From the NCBI RefSeq assembly GCF_001422205.1, contig NZ_LMMJ01000008.1:486915-550914 (forward strand): a stretch of 64,000 nt of DNA. Reading direction: 5' to 3'. Source of the stretch: Curtobacterium sp. Leaf261. Its GTDB lineage: Bacteria; Actinomycetota; Actinomycetes; Actinomycetales; Microbacteriaceae. This document shows positions 44,752 through 55,867 of the stretch, piece by piece. The notes beneath the pieces are model-generated. The model searched no databases. It saw only the letters and a program-made list of their open reading frames with translations, and was not told where the DNA came from. The translations under genes and the position numbers were made by a program. How positions within the stretch are numbered: the stretch's first letter is position 1; each line of letters begins with the position of its first letter.

Positions 44752-45360
44752 TCAGAACAGGAGCGTTCGGACCGTCGGGAACTTGACGAGGATCACGACG
44801 GCGATGACCGCGTAGTTCGTGAGCACGATGAGCCACGCGTACGGCAGGACCGCCGCACCGACGCGCCGGCCCCGCTCCCCGAGGGGCAGCCCGCCGCGAG
44901 CGAGGTTCCAGGACGTGAAGATCCAGAACATCGGGATCGTCATGGCCCACACGAGCATGCACCACGGGCACAGCGCGCCGATGAACCAGACGGTCTGGGT
45001 GAAGAGCCACGTGACGAACACCCACGCCACGAACACGCCGGCGTTGAAGGCGGTCCAGAACCACCGCGCCGCGACGAGCCCCGCCAGCATCATGATCGCG
45101 ACGGCGACCGGCGCCACGAACCCCATGACGCCGAGGATCGGGTTCGGGAACCCCAGCAGATGCGCCTGCGGACTGTTCATCACGTTGGAGCAGCTGATGA
45201 ACGGGTTGACGTCGCACCCGAGGTTCTGCTTGGGATGCTCGAGCAGCTGGTACTCGTCCACCACGAGCTTGAACGCCCCGAACAGGCCTCCGAGGCCGGT
45301 GACGAGCAGGAACACGGCCATGGCGAAGGGCGGTCTGGCGAGGGTGTCTCGAGAGGTCAC
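44752..45360 (-). CDS. VKOR-family membrane protein (DsbB-like function)
   Basis: 202 residues with four to five helices. The active-site CPWC is Cys131/Cys134 in FIGALCPWCMLVW, and the loop pair is Cys49/Cys57 (GCDVNPFISCSNV), the standard VKOR set. It reoxidises DsbA-like partners using quinone. GTG 45360 is the start; GAGAAT sits five bases upstream. It precedes the DsbA-like gene on the same strand with a 125-base gap, making a coherent disulfide-forming pair. Confidence 0.92.
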   Translation of the reverse strand: MTSRDTLARPPFAMAVFLLVTGLGGLFGAFKLVVDEYQLLEHPKQNLGCDVNPFISCSNVMNSPQAHLLGFPNPILGVMGFVAPVAVAIMMLAGLVAARWFWTAFNAGVFVAWVFVTWLFTQTVWFIGALCPWCMLVWAMTIPMFWIFTSWNLARGGLPLGERGRRVGAAVLPYAWLIVLTNYAVIAVVILVKFPTVRTLLF

Positions 45361-45407
45361 CGGGCAATTCTCACACGGGCCTACGACGCACTGCTGGGCG
45401 AGCGTGC

Positions 45408-45644
45408 GATAATCGAGGCGTCGGTGGTCGAGATGGCCGGCGACAAGGAGCTTTCCGGGACGCGGCGCCGCCGATGACCCGGACGAAATGGGCGCTGTGA
45501 GAGAGCGTCGCGGCCGGACGCATGGTCACTCCCGATCGTGCGACGGTCGCACTGAGCGAGCGCGGGGGCGTTGACGCCACCCGCCCGAGAATTCCCGCCG
45601 GTCACACGGTGACCAGGCAGGGGCCTGAGGAGTGCACCAGTTCC
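45408..45644 (+). promoter_or_regulatory. rne promoter and long 5' leader
   Basis: Extended -10 TGCGATAAT (GATAAT at 45408-45413) predicts transcription from about 45420 and a leader of ~225 bases before ATG 45645. Long structured leaders on RNase E mRNAs allow self-regulation in enterobacteria; whether this applies here is inference. No gene is visible in this stretch. Confidence 0.5.
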
Positions 45645-48600
45645 ATGGTGGAGCAGAACGACAACAACAACGAAGAAGCACCGAAGCGCAGGACCAGGCT
45701 GTTCGGTGGGCGTCGCGCCCGCTCCGGCGGCCAGGAGGCCCGTGCGGACGTCACCGAGACCGGGACGGGTGCCGACGTGGTCGCGCCCGGAGCGCATCCG
45801 GACGCGCTCGCGCTGAGCGCGGCTGCGCCGAGCGCGGCTGATCCGGGCACGGCCGAGCCGAGCGTGTCGGACACCGTCGCGGAGACGGTGTCGCTCGAGG
45901 TGGACACCACTGCGAACGCGACCGCGGATCCGCACGACGTGAGCACGCTGACGGGCGATCTGCCCGTGGTGCAGAGTGACGCACTGACCGACGCGGGCGG
46001 CGACGCCACCGTGGAGACGGCTGACGCAGCGCCGTCTGACCCGGCAGCCGATGGTGCTCCCGCCGCGGCCCCGGTGGCCGAGGACGTCCCTGTCGCCAGC
46101 GCACCGGCAGCGGCCGAGCCCGAGCAGCCGTTCGTCCCCGTGGCGACGAGCACCACGAGCCTCATCTTCCACGCGCCCGTGCTCCCGGTGCTGCCCGAGC
46201 GTCCGTTCACCGAGCGCTCGCGTGACCGGTTCGCCGACCGCGCCGTGCGCCCGGACGACGACGACGACCGCCCCGACAGCCCGATCGAGGACGACCAGGG
46301 CGACCAGCCGACGGGCCGACGCCGGTCTCGTCGTCGCGGTGGTGCCTCCCAGCAGGACGACGCCCCGGACGACCGTCAGCAGCGTCGTGAGCCGCGGCAG
46401 CGTCGCGAGCCCGAGCTGATCACCGAGCCACAGCGCATCAAGGGATCCACGCGGCTCGAGGCGAAGAAGCAGCGGCGCCGCGACGGCCGCGATGCCGGTC
46501 GCCGTCGCACCGTCATCACCGAGGACGAGTTCCTCGCCCGCCGCGAGAGCGTCGACCGCCAGATGATCGTCCGATCGCACTCCGACACGATCGAGATCGG
46601 CGTGCTCGAGGACGGGTCGCTCGCGGAGCACTACCTCACCAAGAACCACAACGTCTCGCTCATCGGGAACGTCTACCTCGGCAAGGTGCAGAACGTCCTG
46701 CCCAGCATGGAGGCGGCGTTCGTCGACATCGGCCGCGGGCGGAACGCGGTGCTCTACTCGGGCGAGGTGGACTGGAACTCGCTCGAGACCGGCAACCAGC
46801 CGCGTCGCATCGAGCTCGCGCTGAAGCCGGGCGACAAGGTCCTGGTCCAGGTCACGAAGGACCCGGTCGGCCACAAGGGTGCCAGGCTCACCAGCCAGAT
46901 CTCGCTGCCGGGCCGGTACCTGGTCTACGTGCCGAACGGTTCGATGAACGGCATCTCGCGGAAGCTCCCGGACACCGAGCGCTCGCGGCTCAAGAAGATC
47001 CTCAAGGAGGTCCTCCCGGAGCACGCCGGCGTCATCGTCCGCACGGCTGCCGAGGGTGCCACCGAAGAGCAGCTCACCCGCGACGTCAGCCGCCTCACGA
47101 ACCAGTGGGAGGCGATCCAGAAGAAGGTCGCCGGCGGACAGGCTCCGGTCCAGCTGCACTCCGAGCCGGACCTGCTCGTCAAGATCGTCCGCGACGTCTT
47201 CAACGAGGACTTCACGAAGCTGATCATCGACGGCGAGGCAGCGCACGCCGTCATCGACGAGTACCTCTCGGCCGTCGCACCGGACCTCAAGGACCGGGTC
47301 GAGACCTACCAGGGGCCCGACTCCTTCGAGGAGCACCGTCTCAACGAGCAGATCGAGAAGGCGCTCGACCGCAAGGTCTGGCTGCCGTCCGGTGGTTCGC
47401 TCGTGATCGACCGCACCGAGGCCATGACCGTGGTCGACGTCAACACGGGCAAGTTCGTCGGCTCCGGGGGCAACCTCGAGGAGACCGTCACCAAGAACAA
47501 CCTCGAGGCGGCCGAGGAGCTGGTCCGCCAGCTCCGACTCCGCGACATCGGCGGCATCATCGTGGTCGACTTCATCGACATGGTGCTCGAGACGAACCGC
47601 GACCTCGTGCTCCGACGCCTCGTCGAGTGCCTGAGCCGCGACCGGACCAAGCACCAGGTCGCCGAGGTGACGTCGCTCGGGCTCGTGCAGATGACCCGGA
47701 AGAAGATCGGCGTCGGGCTCCAGGAGTCCCTCGACGAGGTCAACGCCCGCGTCAACGACAACACTGCCGAGTCCTCGCCGAAGGGTGCCAGGAGCGGTCG
47801 GAAGGGTCGGAGCGGCAACGGCAACGGCAACAGCGGCGGCGGGAACTCCGGCAACGGCGGGTCCGCCCACGGGAACAACGGCGGGTCGTCCGCGCACGCG
47901 CACCAGATCACCGCGGACGTGACGAACGCCCTGTCGCGGATCGCCGCCTCGACGATCGCGCACGAGGGTCAGTCGACGAGCGCCCCATCGAAGGAGGCGC
48001 CGGCCGAGCCGGCCGTCGCCGCGGGATCACCGGAGCCGACGGCCGCAGTGACGCCCGGTTCGAACGGTGCCGAGTCGACCGATGGCGGTCAGACGTCCGG
48101 CCAGGGCGACCGTCCGTCGCGTCGGAGTCGTCGGAGCCGTCGCGGCGCCGAGGCCCCCTCGGAGTCGGCTGCCGTGAGCGAGCAGGCTCCCGTGGACGCG
48201 TCCAGGGTCGAGACCGTCACGACCCCGGTCGCCGAGGCCCCGGTCGACGCGACCCCGGACGACGCGACCCCGGAGGCCGCGGTCGAGGAGGCCCCGGCCG
48301 CACCGCAGCGTGCATCGGAGCCGTCCGCGGCCAGTGCGCCACGGACGGCGAAGCGCTCCGCATCGGTGTCGCGACGTGTCTCGACGTCGGCGCCGGTCGC
48401 GCCGTCCGAGACCCAGGTCGCGATCTTCGACATCCCCGTGGTGACGGCGAAGCGTGAGCCGCGGAAGGTCGACCCCGAGGCCGCGGAGTCCATCCTCGAC
48501 TCGGTGCTCTCGGCCCTGCCGGAACCGAAGCAGCCCGGACAGGGCCGGAGCCGTTCGCGCCGTGTCTCGTCGGGGAGCATCAGCGCGCCGGCGACCACGG

Positions 48601-48650
48601 AGGCGTCCTCCTCCGACGGTCCCGACGACGCGGTGATCGTCGGCAGCTGA
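45645..48650 (+). CDS. rne: Ribonuclease E/G, actinobacterial type, without visible Zn-link
   Basis: 1001 residues. The catalytic core (about 305-705) has an S1-like domain (IGNVYLGKVQNVLPSMEAAFVDIGRGRNAVLY) and the metal-binding aspartates Asp598 (VVDVNTGKF) and Asp642 (VVDFIDM). It is flanked by ~300 residues of disordered, acidic then Arg-rich sequence and a ~280-residue low-complexity tail with Arg-rich patches, as in actinobacterial RNase E. Oddly, after MTRKKIGVG, where a CxxCxG Zn-link is expected, there is only LQESLDEVNARVNDNTAES with no cysteine. It processes and decays mRNA and rRNA. ATG 45645 has GAGGAG 12 bases upstream. Confidence 0.93.
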   Translation: MVEQNDNNNEEAPKRRTRLFGGRRARSGGQEARADVTETGTGADVVAPGAHPDALALSAAAPSAADPGTAEPSVSDTVAETVSLEVDTTANATADPHDVSTLTGDLPVVQSDALTDAGGDATVETADAAPSDPAADGAPAAAPVAEDVPVASAPAAAEPEQPFVPVATSTTSLIFHAPVLPVLPERPFTERSRDRFADRAVRPDDDDDRPDSPIEDDQGDQPTGRRRSRRRGGASQQDDAPDDRQQRREPRQRREPELITEPQRIKGSTRLEAKKQRRRDGRDAGRRRTVITEDEFLARRESVDRQMIVRSHSDTIEIGVLEDGSLAEHYLTKNHNVSLIGNVYLGKVQNVLPSMEAAFVDIGRGRNAVLYSGEVDWNSLETGNQPRRIELALKPGDKVLVQVTKDPVGHKGARLTSQISLPGRYLVYVPNGSMNGISRKLPDTERSRLKKILKEVLPEHAGVIVRTAAEGATEEQLTRDVSRLTNQWEAIQKKVAGGQAPVQLHSEPDLLVKIVRDVFNEDFTKLIIDGEAAHAVIDEYLSAVAPDLKDRVETYQGPDSFEEHRLNEQIEKALDRKVWLPSGGSLVIDRTEAMTVVDVNTGKFVGSGGNLEETVTKNNLEAAEELVRQLRLRDIGGIIVVDFIDMVLETNRDLVLRRLVECLSRDRTKHQVAEVTSLGLVQMTRKKIGVGLQESLDEVNARVNDNTAESSPKGARSGRKGRSGNGNGNSGGGNSGNGGSAHGNNGGSSAHAHQITADVTNALSRIAASTIAHEGQSTSAPSKEAPAEPAVAAGSPEPTAAVTPGSNGAESTDGGQTSGQGDRPSRRSRRSRRGAEAPSESAAVSEQAPVDASRVETVTTPVAEAPVDATPDDATPEAAVEEAPAAPQRASEPSAASAPRTAKRSASVSRRVSTSAPVAPSETQVAIFDIPVVTAKREPRKVDPEAAESILDSVLSALPEPKQPGQGRSRSRRVSSGSISAPATTEASSSDGPDDAVIVGS

Positions 48651-48671
48651 GTCCGCCGAGCCATCGGTCTC

Positions 48672-48710
48672 GGAACACGCCGTCTCCCACTGCGGGAGGC
48701 GGCGTGTTCC
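48672..48710 (+). terminator. Terminator after rne
   Basis: GGAACACGCCGTCTCCC pairs with GGGAGGCGGCGTGTTCC (17 bp, one G-T) around a 5-base loop, 21 bases after the rne stop. Confidence 0.85.
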
Positions 48711-48833
48711 ACGTCACGGGACATCTCTGTCCATCGCGTTCCTGGCGAATCGCGGTAGCGTTTCCTGGCCGGACGTGTGACCGGTATCGACGATCCGAGG
48801 CGGGGTCGTCGTCGCGACTCTCGAGGAGACACC

Positions 48834-50084
48834 GTGTCGAACCCCTACGACGACCAGGGCCGCGGCCCTGCCGGTGATGCATCCGGCCCGGCCGAGGGTG
48901 CTCCGGACACCCGCGGCTACTACGGCGCACCGCGGAGCCCGCAGCGTGCGTCCGCGCAGCCGTCTCAGCAGCAGCCCGGCCAGCAGCAGCCCGGCCAGCA
49001 GCAGTCCGGGCAGCCGCAGTCCGGCCAGCCGCAGTACGGCCCGCCGTCGCAGTACGGCCAGCCGCAGTCGAGCCAGCCGACGCAGTACGGGCAGCCGTCG
49101 CAGTACGGCCAGCCGTCCCAGTACGGCCAGCCGGGTCCGTGGGGCCCGCCACCACGTCCGGGCCAGCTCGGCGCCCAGGGTCCCTACGGAGCACCCCAGC
49201 GCCAGCCACGTCGGCCCGTGAGCCCGACGAGCACCTTCGCGCCGCAGCGCTCCCGGAGCACCGTGCAGAGCGCGCTCACGGCGGTGCTCACCATCGCCGC
49301 CGTCCTGTTCGTGTCGGCGCTCCTCAGCTTCCTCGGCACCGTGTCCTACGCCGCACCGACCGAGGGTGCTGAGCAGGGGTTCCTCGCCACGCCGATCGGC
49401 TACTTCGTCGGGTACTGGCTGCTCACGCCGCTGCCGTTCTACGTCGTCGCGTTCGCCATGCTCGCGTTCATCACCCCGATCGTCCGCCAGAGTCCGCTCC
49501 CGACGGTCCTCCGTCGCGCGGTCGTGGCGGGTGCCGCCGGAACGGTCGGCATGATGCTCGTCGGCATCGTGATGGGGTTCTACCACTCGATCCGCGACAC
49601 CACGTGGACCTGGCTGCTGACCGACATCCTCACCGACCCGCTGTCGTACGGCGTCGAGTACACGCTCATGCTCGTCGGCGCGGCGACGGTCGCGTGGCTG
49701 TGGCTCGGGCGTCCCGGTCGCGACCGCCGTCCGACCGTGACCGCCGGCATGCCGGGAACCGTCCAGCGCGCGGACGCGATGCCACCGGCCACCCTCGCCG
49801 GTCCGGCGCACGGAGCGCCGTCGCAGCCGGTCGGATCGCAGTCCGCGCCGACACGGACCGGAGGCTCGCAGCAGCCCGCCCCGACACCCGCCTGGGGTGC
49901 TCCCCAACCATCCATGCCCCAGCCGCCCGCGCCCCAGCCGCCCGCGCCCCAGCAGCCGGGCGCGCAGCAGCCGGCCGCACATCAGGCCTTCGCGCCCCAG
50001 CAGCCGGCCGCGCAGCCCGGACAGGCGGACCAGTCGCAGTGGGCGCCGCCGTCCCAGGACGGCAACGCACCCGACGGACGCTGA
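48834..50084 (+). CDS. Gln/Pro-rich membrane protein of unknown function
   Basis: 416 residues. Residues ~35-130 are repeats of QPGQQ and SQYGQP type; residues ~145-285 hold four membrane helices (VLTIAAVLFVSALLSFLG, FVGYWLLTPLPFYVVAFAMLAF, AGAAGTVGMMLVGIVMGF, YTLMLVGAATVAWLWLG); the tail is Pro/Gln/Ala-rich (PQPPAPQ). Such low-complexity, membrane-anchored proteins are common between rne and rplU in the family. No enzyme motif is seen. GTG 48834 is chosen for its GAGGAG Shine-Dalgarno. Confidence 0.8.
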   Translation: MSNPYDDQGRGPAGDASGPAEGAPDTRGYYGAPRSPQRASAQPSQQQPGQQQPGQQQSGQPQSGQPQYGPPSQYGQPQSSQPTQYGQPSQYGQPSQYGQPGPWGPPPRPGQLGAQGPYGAPQRQPRRPVSPTSTFAPQRSRSTVQSALTAVLTIAAVLFVSALLSFLGTVSYAAPTEGAEQGFLATPIGYFVGYWLLTPLPFYVVAFAMLAFITPIVRQSPLPTVLRRAVVAGAAGTVGMMLVGIVMGFYHSIRDTTWTWLLTDILTDPLSYGVEYTLMLVGAATVAWLWLGRPGRDRRPTVTAGMPGTVQRADAMPPATLAGPAHGAPSQPVGSQSAPTRTGGSQQPAPTPAWGAPQPSMPQPPAPQPPAPQQPGAQQPAAHQAFAPQQPAAQPGQADQSQWAPPSQDGNAPDGR

Positions 50085-50129
50085 CCGGGCCTCCAGGCCG
50101 ACGTCCACGGACCGAGCCGCCGGCCGGCC

Positions 50130-50399
50130 TCAGCGATGTTTGTCGCGCTGCGCGACCCGGAGTCCACTCCGGATGAGGCGGAGGACCAGCTCGCGACCGG
50201 TCACCGCCGTCGCCCCCAGCTCGAGCATCTCGGCGTACCGGGACTCGGGGATGTCGTAGTGGTCGTGGTCGAACGCCCGGCGGGGGAGCCCGGCGCGCTC
50301 GGCGAAGGCATGGAGCTCGTCGGATGAGCTGTCGCTCACCAGGTGCGACCAGATCGTGCCGTGCGCGGGCCACACGGGAGGGTCGATGAGCACGGTCAC
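50130..50399 (-). CDS. DUF4031-family small protein
   Basis: 89 residues with the DUF4031 pattern: VLIDPPVWPAHGTIWSHLVSD at the start, then LHAFAERAGLPRRAFDHDHYDIPESRY and a conserved end (GATAVTGRELVLRLIRSGLR). Function unknown. GTG 50399 is six bases downstream of a strong -10, TACTAT (minus strand, 50411-50406), so the mRNA is probably leaderless. It converges on the Gln/Pro-rich protein gene and diverges from rplU. Confidence 0.85.
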   Translation of the reverse strand: MTVLIDPPVWPAHGTIWSHLVSDSSSDELHAFAERAGLPRRAFDHDHYDIPESRYAEMLELGATAVTGRELVLRLIRSGLRVAQRDKHR

Positions 50400-50452
50400 G
50401 ATCCGATAGTATGGGCACACCTGCGCGGCCGGTTCCCCGGCGTGGCGCGCGT

Positions 50453-50482
50453 TTGACCAGGGGCGGACCCATCGAGTATCCT
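50453..50482 (+). promoter_or_regulatory. rplU-rpmA promoter
   Basis: TTGACC (50453-50458), 18-base spacer, TATCCT (50477-50482). Transcription would begin near 50489, giving a ~75-base leader that may carry an L21-type autoregulatory structure; that part is inference. Confidence 0.55.
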
Positions 50483-50563
50483 CGATTGTTGGTGTCCGCG
50501 GGCGGTTCTGTCTGCGATGGAACACCCGAGACTTCCCTCGAGCAGAGTACGTAAGGAATCCAC

Positions 50564-50872
50564 GTGGTTTACGCAGTAGTGCGCGCCGGCGGCCGTCAGG
50601 AAAAGGTCGAGGTCGGCACGATCCTCCACATCGATCGCATCAAGAGCGACGAGAACGGCAACATCGCGCTCGCGCCGGTGCTCCTCGTGGACGGTGACAA
50701 GGTCACCTCCGCAGCGAGCGACCTCGCCAAGGTGTCGGTCACGGCCGAGGTCCTGAACGACCTCCGCGGCCCGAAGATCGTCATCCAGAAGTTCAAGAAC
50801 AAGACCGGGTACAAGAAGCGTCAGGGCCACCGCTCGGAGCTCACCCGCGTCAAGATCACCAAGATCGCGTAA
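50564..50872 (+). CDS. rplU: 50S ribosomal protein L21
   Basis: 102 residues, exact length for L21. It begins [17 protein letters not shown] and carries the signature [15 protein letters not shown] near the C-terminus. GTG 50564 follows TAAGGAAT. First gene of the rplU-rpmA-obgE-proB run. Confidence 0.98.
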   Translation: MVYAVVRAGGRQEKVEVGTILHIDRIKSDENGNIALAPVLLVDGDKVTSAASDLAKVSVTAEVLNDLRGPKIVIQKFKNKTGYKKRQGHRSELTRVKITKIA

Positions 50873-50884
50873 GGCGGACGAACA

Positions 50885-51136
50885 ATGGCACACAAGAAGG
50901 GTGCGAGTTCCACTCGCAACGGTCGTGACTCCAACGCGCAGCGCCTCGGCGTGAAGCGCTTCGGTGGGCAGGTCGTCAACGCTGGCGAGATCATCGTCCG
51001 CCAGCGCGGCACCCACTTCCACCCGGGCGCCAACGTCGGCCGTGGTGGCGACGACACGCTGTTCGCCCTCGCCGCAGGTGCGGTCGAGTTCGGCGCGAAG
51101 GGCGGCCGCAAGGTCGTCAACATCGTCCTGGCGTAG
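50885..51136 (+). CDS. rpmA: 50S ribosomal protein L27
   Basis: 83 residues with the L27 start [21 protein letters not shown] and the [14 protein letters not shown] core. Its N-terminus reaches the peptidyl-transferase centre; no cleavable leader is present. ATG 50885 lies 12 bases after the rplU stop. A terminator follows. Confidence 0.98.
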   Translation: MAHKKGASSTRNGRDSNAQRLGVKRFGGQVVNAGEIIVRQRGTHFHPGANVGRGGDDTLFALAAGAVEFGAKGGRKVVNIVLA

Positions 51137-52771
<1,635 letters not shown>

Positions 52772-52782
52772 ATCGACGCCCG

Positions 52783-53598
52783 ATGACCGACCTGACCATG
52801 CCACCCCTCGGACCCGTCGTGCGCCGCGAGGACATCCCCCGGGCGCACCGTGTGGTGGTGAAGGTCGGGTCGTCGTCGATCAGCGGTGCGAACGTCGGGC
52901 AGATCGATCCCCTCGTCGACGCGCTCGCAGCGGCCTACGGGCGCGGGACCGAGGTCGTGCTCGTGTCGTCCGGAGCGATCTCGACGGGCTTCCCGTTCCT
53001 CGGGATCGACACCCGGCCGGAGGACCTCGCGACGCAGCAGGCGGCGGCCGCGACCGGGCAGAACGTCCTGATGTTCCGCTACCAGCAGAGCCTCGAGCGG
53101 CACCGCATCGTCGCGGCGCAGATCCTGCTGACCGCGGGGGACCTGCAGAACCCCACGCACCGGGTCAACGCCCAGCGCGCGATGGACCGGCTGCTCGCGC
53201 TGCGGGTGCTGCCGATCGTCAACGAGAACGACACCGTGGCGACCCACGAGATCCGGTTCGGCGACAACGACCGGCTGGCCGCCCTGGTGGCGCGCCTGCT
53301 CGAGGCCGATCTCCTCGTGCTGCTCTCGGACGTCGACGCGCTGTACACGAAGCCGCCCGAGCTGCCCGGCGCGGAGCGGATCGACGAGGTGCCCTTCGGT
53401 GACGAGCTCGCCGGGGTCACGTTCGGTTCGGTCGGCAGGGCCGGCGTCGGGACCGGTGGTGCCGGGACGAAGGTCGCCGCCGCGCGGCTCGCGGCGGAGG
53501 CGGGGACGAGCGTGCTCGTCACCGCGACCTCGCTGGTCGGCCGCGCGCTCGCCGGTGACGCGATCGGGACGTGGTTCGGGGCGGCGCCCCGCGCCTGA
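52783..53598 (+). CDS. proB: Glutamate 5-kinase
   Basis: 271 residues, first step of proline synthesis. The amino-acid-kinase domain is complete (RVVVKVGSSSI, VSSGAISTGF, INENDTVATHEIRFGDNDRLAALVA, GVGTGGAGTKVAAARLA). There is no C-terminal PUA domain, so this is the short form. ATG 52783 is 11 bases after the obgE stop; ATG 52798 is possible. proA follows with its own promoter. Confidence 0.95.
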   Translation: MTDLTMPPLGPVVRREDIPRAHRVVVKVGSSSISGANVGQIDPLVDALAAAYGRGTEVVLVSSGAISTGFPFLGIDTRPEDLATQQAAAATGQNVLMFRYQQSLERHRIVAAQILLTAGDLQNPTHRVNAQRAMDRLLALRVLPIVNENDTVATHEIRFGDNDRLAALVARLLEADLLVLLSDVDALYTKPPELPGAERIDEVPFGDELAGVTFGSVGRAGVGTGGAGTKVAAARLAAEAGTSVLVTATSLVGRALAGDAIGTWFGAAPRA

Positions 53599-53695
53599 GG
53601 CAGCAGCGCCTGTCGGACTGGAGGCGCGGTGCCCGCCCGCCCCGTTCCTCCCGTCCGTCGCTCCTCGCGCTCCGACCCCGACCTAGAATCGGGAC

Positions 53696-54961
53696 ATGAC
53701 GATCACCGAGGTCCGACCGTCGCTCGTCGACCGGCTCGTCGCGGCGCGTTCGGCGTCGACGGCGCTCGCGACCGCGACGACCGACGTCAAGGACGCCGCG
53801 CTCCTCGCGATCGCGGAGGGTCTCGGTCGTGCCGCCGACGACGTCCTGCGGGCGAATGTGCTCGACCTCGAAGCGGGCGAGCGGAACGCGCTGTCGACGG
53901 GACTGCTCGACCGTCTGCGGCTCGATCCAGCACGCATCGACGCGCTCGCGGCGGCCGTCCGCCACGTCGCGACGCTCACGGACCCCGTCGGGCAGACCGT
54001 CCGCGGATCGGCGCTCCCGAACGGCATCCAGCTCACGCAGGTGCGCGTGCCGTTCGGCGTCGTCGGAGCGATCTACGAAGCGCGACCGAACGTCACGGTG
54101 GACATCGCCAGCCTCGCACTGAAGAGCGGGAACGCGGTCGTGCTCCGGGGCGGATCCGCGGCCGAGCAGACGAACCGGGTGCTCGTCGCGACCATCCAGG
54201 ACGCGGTCGCGAGCGTCGGCCTGCCGCGCGGTCTCGTGCAGACCATCGACGAGTTCGGCCGTGACGGCGCCACCGAGCTGATGCGCGCTCGAGGACTCGT
54301 GGACGTCCTCGTCCCGCGGGGGAGCGCCGGCCTGATCCAGACCGTCGTGACCGAGTCCCAGGTCCCCGTCATCGAGACCGGGGCCGGGGTCGTGCACGTC
54401 TACCTCGACGCCAGCGCACCGGAGGACTGGGCGGTCGACATCGTCCTCAACAGCAAGGTGCAGCGACCGAGCGTGTGCAACGCCCTCGAGACCCTGCTGG
54501 TCCACGAGTCCGCAGCACCGCGGCTCCTGCCCGTCGTCGCTGCGCGGCTGCTCGACGCCGGCGTGACCCTGCGGGGTGACGACGCGACGCGCGCACTCGT
54601 GCCGGAGGCGATCCCGGTGACGGAGGAGGACTGGGCGACCGAGTCGATGGACCTCGACCTGTCGATCCGCGTCGTGCCCGATGTCGACGCCGCGATGGCG
54701 CACATCAGACGGTGGTCGACACACCACACCGAGTCCATCGTGACGAACGACCTCCGGACCGCGGATCGGTTCCTCGCCGAGGTCGACTCCGCGGTCGTGA
54801 TGGTGAACGCCTCGACACGGTTCACCGACGGCGGGGAGTTCGGCTTCGGTGCGGAGGTCGGGATCTCGACCCAGAAACTGCACGCACGCGGCCCGATGGG
54901 GCTGCCGGAGCTCACGAGCACCAAGTGGATCGTCCGCGGCACCGGGCAGGTCCGTCCCTAG
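53696..54961 (+). CDS. proA: Glutamate-5-semialdehyde dehydrogenase (gamma-glutamyl phosphate reductase)
   Basis: 421 residues, second step of proline synthesis. The catalytic Cys is in RPSVCNALETLLVH near residue 261, with the family stretch VPFGVVGAIYEARPNVTVDIASLALKSGNAVVLRGG. ATG 53696 lies six bases after the near-consensus -10 TAGAAT (53684-53689), a clear leaderless start, so proA can be expressed apart from proB. Confidence 0.97.
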   Translation: MTITEVRPSLVDRLVAARSASTALATATTDVKDAALLAIAEGLGRAADDVLRANVLDLEAGERNALSTGLLDRLRLDPARIDALAAAVRHVATLTDPVGQTVRGSALPNGIQLTQVRVPFGVVGAIYEARPNVTVDIASLALKSGNAVVLRGGSAAEQTNRVLVATIQDAVASVGLPRGLVQTIDEFGRDGATELMRARGLVDVLVPRGSAGLIQTVVTESQVPVIETGAGVVHVYLDASAPEDWAVDIVLNSKVQRPSVCNALETLLVHESAAPRLLPVVAARLLDAGVTLRGDDATRALVPEAIPVTEEDWATESMDLDLSIRVVPDVDAAMAHIRRWSTHHTESIVTNDLRTADRFLAEVDSAVVMVNASTRFTDGGEFGFGAEVGISTQKLHARGPMGLPELTSTKWIVRGTGQVRP

Positions 54962-55049
54962 GCGGAGACCACCACGCGTCACGGTGCACGAACGATCATC
55001 CGGTCGCGGGTAGACTCCAGGAAGCCGTCCCGGAACGATCGGAGCATCC

Positions 55050-55256
55050 ATGTCGCACGTCCTGCTCGCAGCAGCAGAAGAGATCCAGCTCATCGCGCCA
55101 CCGATCGTCTTCCCGCTGGTTGCAGCCGCCGTGTTCGTCATGCTCGGCTTCGTCACCTGGAGCTTCCGCGACGTCGCGTACCGCCACTCGCAGAAGTTCG
55201 AGGCGACTCGCACGCACGAGACCGGTGTGGACGAGTTCGGCCACACCAAGATCTGA
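55050..55256 (+). CDS. Small membrane protein, 68 residues
   Basis: One N-terminal hydrophobic helix ([21 protein letters not shown], about 19-39), then a hydrophilic tail [36 protein letters not shown] hexamer near 55011 and GGAG before ATG 55050 support expression. Small proteins of this look lie between proA and nadD in related actinobacteria; function unknown. Confidence 0.75.
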   Translation: MSHVLLAAAEEIQLIAPPIVFPLVAAAVFVMLGFVTWSFRDVAYRHSQKFEATRTHETGVDEFGHTKI

Positions 55257-55267
55257 CCGCGCGCTCC

Positions 55268-55867
55268 ATGCTCGAGAGCACGGGTCGCCCGCGGATCGGC
55301 GTGATGGGTGGGACGTTCGACCCCATCCACCACGGTCACCTGGTGGCGGCGAGTGAAGTCGCGAACTCGTTCGGCCTGGACGAGGTGGTGTTCGTCCCGA
55401 CGGGCGAGCCCTACATGAAGTCAGCGGTGTCGGACGCCGAGCACCGCTACCTGATGACGGTCATCGCGACGGCCTCGAACCCGTCGTTCACCGTCAGCCG
55501 CGTGGACATCGACCGCCAGGGTCCGACGTACACGATCGACACCCTCCGCGACCTGCACGACCAGCGGCCGGACGCACAGCTGGTGTTCATCTCCGGGGCC
55601 GATGCCGTCGCGCAGATCCTCGACTGGAAGGACCACGACGAGATGTGGGAACTGGCCCACTTCGTCGCTGTGACTCGTCCGGGACACGACCTCAGCGTCA
55701 CGGGATTGCCGGAGCGGGACGTAAGCTTGCTCGAAGTCCCCGCACTGGCGATCTCATCGACCGATTGTCGCAGCCGGGTGAGCCGGGGATTCCCCGTGTG
55801 GTACTTGGTTCCGGATGGCGTCGTTCAGTACATCTCCAAGCACCACCTGTATCGGAGCGTTGCATGA
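55268..55867 (+). CDS. nadD: Nicotinate-nucleotide adenylyltransferase
   Basis: 199 residues, makes deamido-NAD+. Nucleotidyltransferase motif [12 protein letters not shown] is near residue 15 and the C-terminal [13 protein letters not shown] (ISSTxIR-like) near 157. ATG 55268 follows the small membrane protein by 11 bases without a good Shine-Dalgarno, implying coupling. Its stop overlaps the next start (ATGA). Confidence 0.95.
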   Translation: MLESTGRPRIGVMGGTFDPIHHGHLVAASEVANSFGLDEVVFVPTGEPYMKSAVSDAEHRYLMTVIATASNPSFTVSRVDIDRQGPTYTIDTLRDLHDQRPDAQLVFISGADAVAQILDWKDHDEMWELAHFVAVTRPGHDLSVTGLPERDVSLLEVPALAISSTDCRSRVSRGFPVWYLVPDGVVQYISKHHLYRSVA

